DNA from: Marsupella aquatica | Taxonomy: Eukaryota; Marchantiophyta | NCBI GenBank assembly: GCA_973895155.1 | Contig: OZ316894.1 | Location: forward strand, 8,804,001-8,868,000 | Length of the DNA stretch: 64,000 nt | Reading direction: 5' to 3' | In this document: piece after piece, positions 22,354 through 34,250 of the stretch | Position numbering within the stretch: position 1 is the stretch's first letter | Layout: each line of letters starts with the position of its first letter | Made by a program: the position numbers and the translations under genes | The notes under the pieces: generated by a model | Databases searched by the model: none | Told to the model about the DNA's origin: nothing | What the model saw: only the letters and a program-made list of their open reading frames with translations

Positions 22354-24576
22354 AGCTCCCTGCATGCATGTGAAGTGTTGATTTGAAAGTAGTGGTTGGT
22401 ATGACCTTCTGGTTTGTGGATGGATGGGTGCTGATTACTGCGGAGGACGGTTACTATCGGTGGCTATGGATTTGAGTTCTCTGGTGCTACCTATCTAAGT
22501 AACTCGCGACCTACGAATTACAGTTGTCGGTTGGCATTGAATCGTTTGGGTCAGGCTGAGCCACAGAGTTGCGTAATGCCTCTGGATGATGTTGTGCGAG
22601 AGCTACTTATTCAGTGTTTCTTTCTGGCAATCGATTTGTGGTGATCTATTAATGATTCTGACAGGAACAGCGATAGTGCGACTAGTTATCCATGTAATCA
22701 GGGAAGGTTGCTGTACATGGAATTCCATCTGGTCTACAACCAAAGATGGATGGTTTGGGCCACTCCCTTCATCGTTATGGGGATTGTGTTCCAGGGAAAT
22801 CTATGTCGGAAGCCGTTGTTTTTAGCATCTAGTCTAGCGACCAGACCCCCGTCTCAGCAGGGGAAGATCTGTAATTATGTGTATACAACCTCTGAGAACA
22901 CGAGGAGGTTCCCAATTGTAAATGCAGTTTCTAACAAACAGAGATCATGAATTTATACAAGGATCCTTGGTTCCAATTTTCTGCTTTCGTCTGGATGTGG
23001 TTTACCTTCTGGCTGATGAGTGATGTCCGTTTCTGGAGTGTCTGGGAACTGATCCACGAGTTCTGCAGCTTCAGTTTCAGGCCATTCTCGATGCACACAT
23101 CAGGAGACTTAGTTCTCATTTGTTCTTTCGTGTTCCCTCAATTCGCTTTAAAACCGTTCGACTTATAATTCCCTTTCGCTTCAAAACGGATTGTGAGGAT
23201 TGAAATTACGGTACTATATGGGTTATTGAGAGCGGATTCCGAGCTTGTTCGTGTTTCACTACAACATTGTTTTATCAGACAGGGCTGAGAGCAAAATCCG
23301 CTGATTCCATCAATCACGCTTCTGCGATGGGTGTCCTCTGGGGTCCATAGTCTTTTTGGTGCTACCTCCACAGGGATTTTCATTGTTGTTTACACCACGT
23401 CGTTGAGTGATGTTTCATAACATTCTTTAGTGTGTACGCATCTGCTGGTTCCCGTAGCTGTCTTGGGTAGGCTGGCAGAAGGGTATTCATTCTAGCCGGC
23501 TTATGGTGGTTTTAACTTACCATGGAGAGGTTCGCTCCCAAGTTCATGTGATGAGTGGTTGATTGTTTCTTCATGTTAGCTTTTGATATCTGTTAGGTTA
23601 ATGGTTTGGCGGGGTTTGTTGGAAGTCTCTGAATCCAGGAAAAGGTGGTCTTTGTGCTCGGTCTTCACACAAATCCACTGTTGTCGGTCGAATCTCTCTT
23701 TTGGCTTTTCCAATGTCTTTGGAGAATTATCTCAGCAAAGAGGAATCCAAGTGAATTTGGCACATGGCGTGCGCGGGTCAGAGACGTGTTTCTTGCCAAG
23801 GCATGGGAGACCATGAGGTCGGCTGGGCGAATCACCCGGCTGACTTCGCGTGCACCCGTCCCGAGGTTAGTCCGTTCAGCTGTAACTCAGGTCACAAATT
23901 CCTCGTATTGCTGATGTTGTCAGATGGCTTGGTTTTCTTTCATTACTATACTCTTTGACTATGGACAATTAAGGAATTCTAGATGTCCCTTCTGTTTGAG
24001 TAAAAACCTCTGGCTTTGACAATGCGCCTTGTAGCTTCATCTCCTGCTTACACAGGACAGTGTTCTGTGCCATCTAATTTCTTGTGTAAATGATGCCGTG
24101 TTTTCTCTACTGTTGAGCATCGTCACGATAATTGGCCGAGGACCACTTCCCGGACGTCTCTATTCCAAGACGCTTCATTATTCAGATTTGCAGAGCAATG
24201 GAAGCAAAATTTTCACAGCAAAACCTTCATGGTTGTGACTCCCTTTCCTTCATCAATGAAACGTTGGTAAGCATCTTAATGTATTGATCGAACAGCAATA
24301 TCTACATAAGACGTAAAAACCCATTTTTTACTTCTGCACGACAACAAGCAAATCCTTTTAGCAATGAAAAACGGACGAGTGTCATTAATCCCTGAGCCGT
24401 ATGTACTGCCTGTCACATGCCAAAATTTTCCATCCTGTGCTTCAAGTCTTGCTCCAAAAAGATCTTCACCGTCAATTGTTGTCGACGAATGGCCAAGAGA
24501 TTAAAATTCCTTTATTTCATTTCTCAGTCAAGCTCACATGGATGGACAAACTGGGACCTGGACCACGGAGCACGAA
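22354..24576. other. region between convergent cathepsin B and PTRHD1 genes
   Basis: Only short frames without recognisable domains are present. It must include both 3' UTRs. I see no tRNA or clear mobile element. Confidence 0.5.
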
Positions 24577-25762
24577 TTATTTACACAGCTTAAGCTTCTT
24601 AAAATATGACGCAACTTCATTTTTGGGGTAGGGTTTTGTGGCCAAGCATGTTGCATAATTTTCTGGCTGCTCGATCCAGAGTTTGTGAACTATTCCTCCT
24701 CCGTCCAACTTTTGAGCCAAATTCCGCAACTGTGTCTCCCCTTTCACTTCCAAAGTAACCTGCAAAACATGTCCACATCCGAGCCTAGAAGAGTCACGCC
24801 AGGCCACCTTCATGAACTACAACAGGACAGTTAAGATTGAATTTTCCCAGCGGAAGCTATCTCGTTCCAGTTTCTGTTCAATCGCACATTCACCAGTCGA
24901 GCAAGAAAGCAAGGAAAGGATTGTCATTGCTTTCACACGTACAAACACTTAAGAAGAAGTGCGGTCGCCATGAGCCATGAGGATAGAAGTTTAGGGTGGG
25001 GGGCAAGCGAGAATTATAAAATAAGAGACGCTTGAACACATGGAATGCACAACCAGATTTTACCAGTCAGGGTCGCATTTAAGCTCGTGTAAACCAATCC
25101 AAGCGCAACATTCGACCTCAACAAATTGAGCCTACGCAGAAAGAACACTGCTCTCCACACCAAAAAATTCAAAGATTTTGCAGAGGGGCTGGGAAGAGGA
25201 GTACCTTGTGCATGTTATCCAAGCTATCAGGTGCACAATACTGCCGGGTGACAGGATCATCCTTGTGAAGCCATATGGCTGCCACAGCTGCATGACAGCC
25301 CTGGGATATGACACTGCCAAGAGGCCAATTGAGACCCTCCACCAAGTCCTTTCTGATTACAATGTACTGAACGATTACATCGTCTCGAGAAGATTCAGGT
25401 CCAGTGGCAGTCACTTCTTCGACCGGCACAGGACTGGCTGATGATTCGGAGCTCTGTCTGATACCAGCTGAAGTTGACGATGACAGAGACATTCTCCAAA
25501 CCGAGGATGGAAAAGAAGAGGGTGACACGAATGTGTTCCTAGCACGTCTCCAGGATTTTAAGGTCCCAGTGGCAATGGCATGGCCAAAGTCACAGGTCTC
25601 AACTACAGAACCGGGCACGCGTAGCTGGCGACTCCGAACAACAGTGAGACCCTTATCGAAAAGAATTCGGAAGGATCCGACAGAGAAACTGACAGTGGAT
25701 GATGCACACTCTAATGGAAATGTAGATTCCGAAAACGCTCTGAGAGCAGGTCTAAAATTCAT
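24577..25762 (-). CDS. PTRHD1: PTRHD1-like (Pth2-fold) protein, two exons
   Basis: Exon 1 is 25205-25762 (186 codons) and exon 2 is 24577-24759 (60 codons plus TAA). The donor AAG|GTACTC and acceptor TTTTGCAG|GTT join in phase 0. The protein is 246 residues. Residues ~129-246 match the PTRHD1 branch of the bacterial/archaeal Pth2-type peptidyl-tRNA hydrolase fold: VQYIVIRKDL, W-PLGSVISQGCHAAVAA, MHK-VTLEV, KLWIEQPENYATCLATKPYP and a KKLKL C terminus. The first ~110 residues are Ser/Arg-rich, could be an organellar targeting extension, and are not part of the fold. M91 is an alternative start. Hydrolase activity has been doubted for this branch, so the biochemical role is uncertain. Confidence 0.92.
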
Positions 25763-28376
25763 GAGTGAAAACTTCTCGCACCGGTGTTCAAGCTGACCAC
25801 CTCTGGTGCTACGACAAACAAACTACCATGGCTGTCAATCTCGATCAGAAAACCCTTCAAAAGGACTAGTGAGCTGATGTTTAGATTCACAACAGACTGA
25901 GCCCATATGGGAAGCTCTCAGTGAAGGAAGCTGTCATTCGGAGACGGTTAGATCATCACCGAAATTCCGAAAGTTCGATTTCAATCTGTGCGGACTTCGG
26001 CATTCCACAAGGAGGGAGCCGTATGAATTTCTTTCTGTCTGCACATTACTCTGTGTTCGTTTCGAAGCCAGAGGCACGAGGGTTGGCAATTGGAGATCAA
26101 CCTGACGAATGTGGAAAGGGTGGGATTCCTTCTTAAACCCTAAGTGCCAATATAATGCGGGAAATGAACAAACAATGATTTGAATGGACTTTAGGAAGAA
26201 AAAGGACCAATTCACTAAAACCATTTATTGCTACTCAGCCAATGTTAGTGTGCACCACTTATCATTACTAGACAATGGAATTCAAGCTCACTGGGCCCAT
26301 GGAACATTAATGAAACTGCTACATAGACACTGTCAATAGCAAGTGATGTTGAGGGGAGATGTTGTTGTGCATAGGTGACAAGACCAAACCATCATACTTT
26401 GCAAAGTGTAGGATTTGGCCCAGAGACTAAACTTAAGGCTAAGATTTGGTTATTTTTTTAATGTAATTATTTTTTTGGTCCATCACAGTCTTAGTTGAAA
26501 TGCTGTGGTGACTATGGTTTGCTTGGAACCCGCTAAGGTGTTGGCAAGAGGAACCCTTTTGACATCTTGGGGACCTCGTTGATCACCACAGGCAAACAAA
26601 AAAAGAGGTAAAAGGTTTAGTTTTCAGGTAGAATGTCATGGTTCATCTCAGCATGATTCCTTGTTTCTAACTCTTGGCATTCATTTGGGAATCAAAATTA
26701 AGTATGATAAATTTATTCCTTCCTTGCAATGGGTAATAAATACATTCACTACCTTCAAGACATGCATTATGCTATAACATATTTGGAACTCCTGGTTTAT
26801 TTGGCTCTTTGGTCTTCTTGTGATTTTCTCTTTGGTTTTAGGGTTTACAATACCTAGAAATATTGTAAGTGATGTGGGGGGCTCCATATAGTCAGGCATA
26901 TAGTGAGAACCTCGAGTGCCCAATCATGCCATGGACAAAAAACCAGATAGGATAGTTTTCTTTTATAATTACAGTAGGTGATCTTCAATAGAGGGCCTGG
27001 GGCCATTTTCAGGAGGTAGCAAGGGCTTCCTTATTAGGGAGAGTGATACATTTGAAGGGGGGAGGCAAAGTCATTTTTACTAACCTTTTAATGTTTATTC
27101 TAACAAAGTTGGATCTATAATTCGCAGGTTTGAAATGCCAACTTAACCAATGGTGCATACTTAGCTTTTGGATGGTGCGCTTATTAAGCGATCACCACAA
27201 ATGCATTTACCTCTAGCAAAGACCAAAGTAACTTAGAGCTCCCCACACCCATCTCCATGTCACAAAATTAGAGTCCAAAATGAAAGTCCTCAGCGAGACA
27301 GCCCTTGGGTCTTTATTTAGAACATCTCCCCATTGGGAGAGCTTTACCTAAGAGCACCTGCCCCAGTCCTCCCCATTACCTGCTCTGGCAAAAATTAAAA
27401 GAGTATGCATGGGTCTCCTGCAGAGCCAATATATTTTCCAGCTGCCTTCTGTTTCTAGTTTAATATACCCAGTCTGCCCATTTCGCACACATTTGCGGTC
27501 ACCAAATTTGTTCTGGGTGCTCTGTCAATTAGACACTGTCATCCACCCACAAGCGAGTGCAACATGTACCAGAGCCCACAGTCTCTTTCCTTCTTCCCGT
27601 GTCTGTTGTTGTTGAAAATATATATAACACACTGCAAAAGAGCAAGGAGCGCTGAAAGTCTGTTCACTTGCTTTGTGACCTACTTTGAGCACTTTATGAG
27701 CGCACTGGCAATGCACGTCAGTGGAGTTTGTGGCTATCTGAAAGACCAAAGTTTAGGCCCTTATTTTTCTACACCACTCAGTCTGCACAGTTCTACGAAA
27801 AGAATTCATCTTAAAAGCATTTTGGGCGTTTTTTCTTTCTATTTCTTGCATGCGTTCTTGCATGCCTATGATGACCAAAATATGCGTATGGTATGAATTT
27901 GGGGCATGCATGTGCTATAAGGAATCCTGGTACGACCAAAAGCTAAAACTGTACTACCATGAAGTAACTTTTGGAGTATGTGATGATACTCAATGGGTTA
28001 AGTTGTAAACCTTCAGTCACATTAGATGTTCTAACTTAGAATCCCCCTGGGGCTGACACCCTAAATTATAATCCAAGACACCTTCTTGACAGGGTCTTAT
28101 GGTTCTCATAAACCTATGTACTCACCCTTAATATGAAATACAAGCCCTATGCCAGTTGCACTGTGCAACGAGGGCTGGCCCATAGGGAGGAGCGCCGGGG
28201 CATTTATGGGTGCACATTTCTTCCATCAATGGTCAGGGAAAACAGCTAATCGAATCCAACGACTGTGGATCTTTCCCGTCTAGGAGCATTTTGTATTGAG
28301 ACGTTGGGCAAAAATAGATGAGATCCCTTATTATAGTTATAGATAGTACTTTATAGACCCCCTCCACCCAAGCCTA
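25763..28376. other. gene-poor region
   Basis: The upstream flank of PTRHD1 and AT-rich DNA; no supported gene. Near 27965-28045 there are weak pol III-like words (CTCAATGGGTTAAG, TTAGAATCCCC) that may mark another SINE fragment. Confidence 0.4.
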
Positions 28377-28924
28377 GGGTGGCTTTACAAGATGTTGGGG
28401 GCAGTTTACACTTTTTTATTTTGTCTCCAAGATCTGATCAGGGCCATCCATTCAGGAGAACTGTTGCTATTCACTTTACAAAACATTGGGGGCACTTTCA
28501 ACCAAATCTGGTACGGACCTACCCCACATGGAATGGAGTGAAGTCCAATTTTGGCTTATGTGGAGCACGCTCTCGTCGTAGATTTTAGAAGACCTTTCTT
28601 GGAGGTCTCTTCTTCTAGCCCCTTGGTCCATTCCTATTTGAAGTCATTTTAATTAAAAAGGGACTCACAAGTCCTCACAAGATTTCTCTTGTCACATCTA
28701 GAAAGATTTTAGCCAAAGAATACATGACAATCAGCTGGAGTGGGACCTCAATCTGTCTTTTATCAGATTAAACCAGCATTATGAGTTGCACTTAGCCTGG
28801 GGGCCATAGAAGGATTCCAAAAATTCTTTTAGCCTGGGGCATTATATTTAGTGTGTACAGTGCCCCTCTAGTTTGCTTTGGTGATCAAACTTCCCAAGTG
28901 CCCCAATGTCTTGTAAAGTACTCC
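28377..28924. mobile_element. PIF/Harbinger-type MITE, copy 2
   Basis: The 548-bp element starts GGGTGGCTTTACAAGATGTT and ends with CTTGTAAAGTACTCC, an imperfect inverted match. The flanks CTA and TTA are an imperfect TWA-type duplication. A subterminal block TTCACTTTACAAAACATTGG is shared, inverted, with copy 1 near 20150-20178, supporting one family. Non-coding. Confidence 0.7.
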
Positions 28925-29760
28925 TTATTATCAAATAGGTAGTCTCCAGACCACATGGTTTCATAAACCCCTAGACCGGTCTTACTATCAAATAGGTACT
29001 CTCGTGACCATATGGTGCCCATAACCCCTATATACAGGCTGAATATTAAATAAGGTACTCTTGAGACCAGATGGTACACGTGTATTCTCTACCCAGGCTT
29101 TAGTAACTCTACCCTCTAGACCGCATGATACTCATTAACCCCTCTACCCTGGTTTAATATTAGTTACCGGACTCTGGAGACTGCATGATACTTGTAAAGA
29201 CTTTTGTGATTTTTCTCTTTGTATTTTTGAGTGCATTAATTTCCCAAACAGCCTCCCTTCTTTGGAGGAGGGCATTATGTGAAGTATCATAAAAATATCA
29301 AAGGTAAAACCCAAATACAGTGTTACCAAATATCATAACATAATAACTTGTATCAAAATCACAAGATTGGTTTTTAACTTATTTCATGCCTTTGGCCAAT
29401 TGCTTGGATTGTCTATTTAGAGATTCATTTTTTCTTGTTTGTTATCAAAAAATCACTCAAGTTTTTCCCTACATTAATCTCCTAGTTAGTGACATTACTG
29501 GTATTATATCTCATAATGCCCTCTAACTAGGACATTATTCTATTCATAAACCCCTCTAACCAGGCTAAATATTAATTACCACTTTCTAGACGACTAGACC
29601 TCATGAGACTCGTAAACCCCTCTATCCAGGCTTAATATTAATTACCGGACTCTCGAGACTCCATGACACTCATAAACCCCTCTACCCAGGCTTTAGTATT
29701 AATTACCCGACTCTCCAGAGTCCAGACCATATGGTGATATGGGACTCATAAACTCATTTT
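28925..29760. repeat. ~60-bp minisatellite in two blocks
   Basis: Units share GACTCTCGAGAC, CATGATACTCATAAACCCCT, CTACCCAGGCTT and AATATTAATTACC. The first block is about 28940-29200 and the second about 29500-29760. Between them, 29200-29500 is unrelated, as if inserted or decayed. Anchor positions include 28962, 29020, 29133, 29544, 29611, 29671 and 29747. Confidence 0.85.
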
Positions 29761-31900
29761 ATTGGTTACATACGGTACTCTCGAGACCATCGAATCGGTT
29801 TATCGGACACCCATGTTGCGAAATGCAATAAGCAGACTTCGTCTCGGTCGCGATTTATGGCGACGGCGTGAGTGGTCCCCATTGTCCTGCCTCATGCATG
29901 CAGACCCTCGGTCATACCGCCTGCCGCGATACCCTGCAGTCATCCCTCCCGTCGATACATCCACCACTCTCTGACACCGTCAGATGAACAATCATCGATA
30001 TGAACTAATCTACGGAGTACGTCGCTCACCCGTCGAGATAAAGACGGCGATGTGTACCGTTTACCGATCCGCCGTCAAGACGCGGCCTCGGTACCGTCAA
30101 CTTCGGGTTAGATGCACAGCGGTCGTGGTGCAATGCACCACCTGCCCAATGTACCACCGAACGCTTCGCAACAAGTGTCGAAAGGCATGTCGAGAACTCT
30201 CCTCGGAGTCTCCACCTTTCGTTTCGGGCAGAGCCTGATTCTGTGGAAGGCCAATTGGAGCTTCGGTTTTCCGTCATGACGAGTAACACGTACCAAGTGC
30301 TTGAAGATTTGGGGGAAATCTTTTGGATGGACGGGATCCGACGACAGGAGAAACAACGTCGAGAATCTCTGGAAAGATTTTTTGGGCTGGGAAGTTGCAT
30401 GAAGCGGAGTGTACTCTGGCAACGCGCCACGGACGTGTGAGTATAATTACGTTTGCTTTCTTGGATCTCGATATCATTGGAAGGCATGACTCTAGGAAAT
30501 TGTAACTATAACTATCGTTTGAAGTCTTGAACGGGAAATCGGGACTGTACAGTTCATTTGCTGTTGTGGGCGTCGTCGAGTCAGTGAAGAGCAATCGGAA
30601 ATCTGCTCGTAAGTTTTTTCTTTTCCTCTTCAGTGAAATTGCTCTGCAGCTTTATGCTTCCTGTCCGGTGAACGGGGTACTGTGGCTCTCTCCCTTCTCC
30701 TAAGCGTCACACTTCAGTTCGGGAACCATCTCTTGCATTTTGGAATGAATTTGATGGATGACATTTTTGTTCGCGTCGGTGAAAGCGTGCTCTCGTCCTG
30801 GGTCCTTCCGAATCGCTACATTCGTTTGTGCCATTCACGAGAGTTAGAGCAGTCACCTCCGAAGGTGACTTAGTTGCGGTCAATGCAGAGATGAGTCACT
30901 TGCTTGCTGACTTTGGATTTCCCTTTTCTGTCACTCTATCTGAACTCTGGAGATGCGTAGCAGTGGGCTTTCCCTTGATCTTCTCTCGTTGTGATTCTAA
31001 TTGAAGATCGGCACCTAAATGAGCATGCTCTCAATTCTGCCGCATATTCACTGTTTTTCGGTGTGGACTTCCATTAGTAATTCTTTTCCTCAATGGTCTT
31101 TCTAGTCGATATCTGGACCAGCCTAGAAATAGTCGTGTAGTCCTAGTGCACGCAATTTGGAGCTGTGTGTAAATTAGATGGGAAGGGGCTTTCTCGATTC
31201 GCTTCGGAGGCCTGTACCCGGAAGAGGGTGGACAATATCGTCTTGTCTAATGAACAATATTCGTGTTTGAACACGATCATGTAGCCTACGCATATTTCAA
31301 GTGAGAGTTGGTGCATTGCATGTAGTGGTTTATCGACAGATAGATGACGACGAAACGATACTGGGTTCAGTCAACGTGGTCTGATCGAAAAGAGCGAACA
31401 GCAGTTGCTAGGGCGCCGGGAAGACGTAAACAGTTTCAAGTCATGTAGGGGGATGAGGTAGGGCCATATGCCTTGCTTGAAATGAAATAGGTGACAAACA
31501 CCATCCCTCCAGCGACAATTGAGAACCGATGGCGTCTCCTTTTTCGCAATTTTGAGCGGGCATTGCCTTTGAGATGAGGCTCTGACGTGGAATGCAAAAC
31601 AAGTGCTGTCTATATGGAAGGCATTTTTTATGTAGTTCAATTGGTCGGGTTGAGCTCGCCTCTTGGAATGACACAGTCATCTATGGTCAGCGTGGAGTAG
31701 AATCTCTTAGTGATGTGGGTAAGCTCTTCTCACTCAGGTCTTTTGTAGATTATAGACGAGCGTTTGAATTTGACTTGAGCATTGACAATACTTCACTTCC
31801 GTCTCTCTGTCTTTCCAGCATTTCAAGATCAGTGTGTTCGAAGAGAACGGAAGGCTTACGGTTCTTCGGAGTCGCAGGAAGATCTTGACAGCTAGCAGAA
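29761..31900. other. upstream region of the oleosin gene
   Basis: GC rises from about 29800. Short frames on both strands have no recognisable product. The segment likely includes the oleosin promoter and 5' UTR, but I could not place a convincing TATA box or leader intron. Confidence 0.4.
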
Positions 31901-32368
31901 ATGGCTTCCGCGGAGGAAACCATCCAGGCCAGGATTGAGAACTCTAAGAGGCAGATCGAGCCGAAGCTGCACCAGTTGCGGGAGAATGCGCCGACTAGGC
32001 AACAGGTGGTGGGATTCCTCGCATGGTCAGCCGGAATCTTGGCGGCGTTAACAGTCGCCGGTGTCACTCTCACAGGGGGTGCAATCGTCTTGGCTTTTGC
32101 TACTCCAGTTTTGATCTTCTTCAGTCCTATTTTGGTGCCTATTGGGGCGTTCCTATTTTTCACCACGACAGGCATCTTGATAACTGTTGGGATTGCCCTT
32201 GCTACTATCTCGGCAATCGTTTGGTTGTACAAGTATTTGAAAGGGGAGGAACCTGTCTACTACGATCGTGTCGATGCTGCGAGAAGCCGAATTGCGGGCA
32301 CTGCCGGCGATGTGAAAGACTGGGCACGGGATCATGTTCCTCAGGTCCATGCTGCTGCGTCAGCTTAG
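31901..32368 (+). CDS. oleosin
   Basis: A 155-residue oil-body protein that coats triacylglycerol droplets budding from the ER. An amphipathic N terminus (1-37) precedes a ~72-residue uninterrupted hydrophobic hairpin (about 38-110). Its centre is a perfect proline knot P69-x5-S75-P76-x3-P80. A C-terminal amphipathic arm (YYDRVDAARSR...) follows. The hydrophobic hairpin and knot identify the family without ambiguity. The length is near the short end of the family. The start is the first ATG in frame, after an in-frame stop-rich leader. No intron is needed. Seed-type oleosin subgroups cannot be assigned; a spore/vegetative oil-body role would fit a seedless plant (inference). Confidence 0.96.
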   Translation: MASAEETIQARIENSKRQIEPKLHQLRENAPTRQQVVGFLAWSAGILAALTVAGVTLTGGAIVLAFATPVLIFFSPILVPIGAFLFFTTTGILITVGIALATISAIVWLYKYLKGEEPVYYDRVDAARSRIAGTAGDVKDWARDHVPQVHAAASA

Positions 32369-33179
32369 GCGGGTACTACAGGATCCTGACGCTGTCTCAC
32401 TGGCTGTCATGTCTCTTAAATTTTCCGCAGCCATGGCTTCGTGTTGGAAGAGGTTTGGAGTGAATTTATATCAACTACTACAGACTGATCGTGGTGACGA
32501 AAAGTTGCGCATGCAAGGTGTGTCGAAAGATTTCTATAGTCTCTGCAGCGCGATATCACATGGTCGTCTGAACCATTCTATAGTGAAGCTATACGTATCT
32601 AATGTATGGTAATCATGGTAGTTTTGCAGCCTGTTGAAGTAGATGTAGACTTTGTCCAGAGTTTTGATCGTCAACAGAGCGCCTCATCGCAGGATATCAC
32701 AAGGGTTTCAGAAGTCCGGTACGCAGAAACGAGAAGTGGATCGGTTTTAGCGTACACCTCGGATCATATGCGATAATAATGTGAACATCTTGCGAAAATT
32801 ACCAACGCATCGTGCAATATATGAGTTCTTTTATTGTCCAACTAAATAAATCATTTGGCGTTACTCGTTTGTACGTACCGTTTTGGACATCTGTGAGGAC
32901 GAGTACGCTATGTGATTAACATCTGCATTATGCAGTTAGTCATTTGAAATCTGGGCGAAAACCGAGATCTATTTAACATTCAAGCTGAGTTTGATTTCGC
33001 CAATGAGCCGACTCTGGATTTCATACCATGGAGTAGTATAGTACACAGTACTACGCATTTTGAATGCACTGACAGTACTACAGTCTCGAAGTTTTCGTGA
33101 GTGAGTCGCTCCTCGAATTAATCAAACGATGCCATAGCATGCAAACGTTTATGAGATTGAGATTGTGTGAGTTCCTTTT
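32369..33179. other. 3' flank of oleosin
   Basis: No supported gene. It contains the oleosin 3' UTR and A+T-rich DNA. Confidence 0.4.
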
Positions 33180-33470
33180 ATGTACGAATCGAAGCATCTC
33201 ACACTCCGCGACATAGTTACTAATGTTGCTGTGCATATTGTACAAATGAATCACTCAAATTTGAAATGTCACTCGAATTTATCACATCACGTATCGAAGC
33301 ATCCACGACACAGGAATGAATGTTGCTGTTCATCTTGTACATGTGAATTCTCCGATCTTCGAATTGAAATGGCGCTCAAATGTGTCATTTCATGATCGAA
33401 GCATCAAAGACGCTCATCGCAGTGTGACACTCCGCCACATAGAATTCGATGTTGCTGTTTATTTTGTTCA
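33180..33470. repeat. degenerate ~105-115-bp tandem repeat, 3 copies
   Basis: The order CGAAGCATC ... GTTGCTGT-CAT ... TTGTACA ... TGAAATG occurs beginning near 33187, 33294 and 33397. Copies have diverged strongly, so this is an old array. Confidence 0.6.
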
Positions 33471-33644
33471 CCTAAACTATGGTCTTAGAATTGAATTGCC
33501 ATCTCCAATTTGTGTGAAGTTAGATTTGGTGATTGAGGACGGTGAGGAGGAAGTTAGATTTGGCGAGGCCGGGCACCGTTGTGCAATCTGAGGACTGTAA
33601 CCCCAAGAGAGTAAGTTACATAGTAGCTTAAACCACTACTGGCC

Positions 33645-33679
33645 GTATAAAAGGAGAAGTGTTGTACACTTCTCCTTTT
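33645..33679. other. perfect 14-bp hairpin directly after a TATAAAAG box
   Basis: AAAAGGAGAAGTGT (33649-33662), loop TGT, then the exact complement (33666-33679). TATAAAAGG overlaps its start (33645-33653). The layout resembles the promoter/R start of an LTR, but LTR ends were not found. Confidence 0.5.
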
Positions 33680-34035
33680 TATCCCATTCCTCTCCTCTAC
33701 GGTGAGACATTGCTCCTCAGTTTCAAAAAACAATATTAAAAATGGTGAAATTTGTGGAACCATGTTTTTGGTCATGGCCCATGTAAATTTGTTTAAGTTT
33801 AGCCCAAAAATTGCACCTGATCGAAATTGGATACCTCTTGCGGGCTGGCTGCCATAGATTTATGGCTCGTCATCATCGATAGAAATACAAAGGAGAAAAT
33901 TGGGGCCGCCTGGTTGCTCAGAATGTGGGTGGAAACTGAGCCCTTGAGTGGTGGTGTGTGCTGGTTGGTGAAGAGTTTTTGTTCAGTGCTGAAATGATAG
34001 AGACTCGTGTGAGAGCGCATGCTTAGCAGTTGGAT

Positions 34036-34250
34036 ACATGCACAAAAATGTAAATCTATTTCTCATTATTAGATTTCACATGGTTCAAAAGGGATCAAGT
34101 GTTGTAAAAGAGTTTATGGGAGAGTGCATGTGTAGCTGTTGGTTACATGCACAAAAATGTGCATCTATTTCGCATCATCAGATTTCACATAGTACTGAAG
34201 GGATCAAGCGTTATGGAAGAGTTTATGGGATGACGTGTATTATTCAATGA
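34036..34250. repeat. tandem duplication, period 109 bp
   Basis: ACATGCACAAAAATG at 34036 and 34145 each lead into ATCTATTTC, CAGATTTCACAT or ATTAGATTTCACAT, GGGATCAAG and AGAGTTTATGGGA. Two copies with moderate divergence. Confidence 0.8.

Noticed and set aside
22060-22365. Minus-strand frames under the cathepsin B gene
   Set aside because: Shadows of a GC-rich coding exon; the plus frame has all catalytic motifs.
28925-29760. CRISPR-like array
   Set aside because: Units are contiguous and diverge throughout with no unique spacers; the genome is eukaryotic. It is a minisatellite.
30026-30487. 153-codon minus-strand frame upstream of oleosin
   Set aside because: No recognisable domain, Arg/Ser-rich, overlaps other open frames, no splice or start support.
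33649-33679. Bacterial-type terminator (hairpin plus T run)
   Set aside because: The surroundings are plant nuclear DNA; the loop is three bases and no gene ends there.
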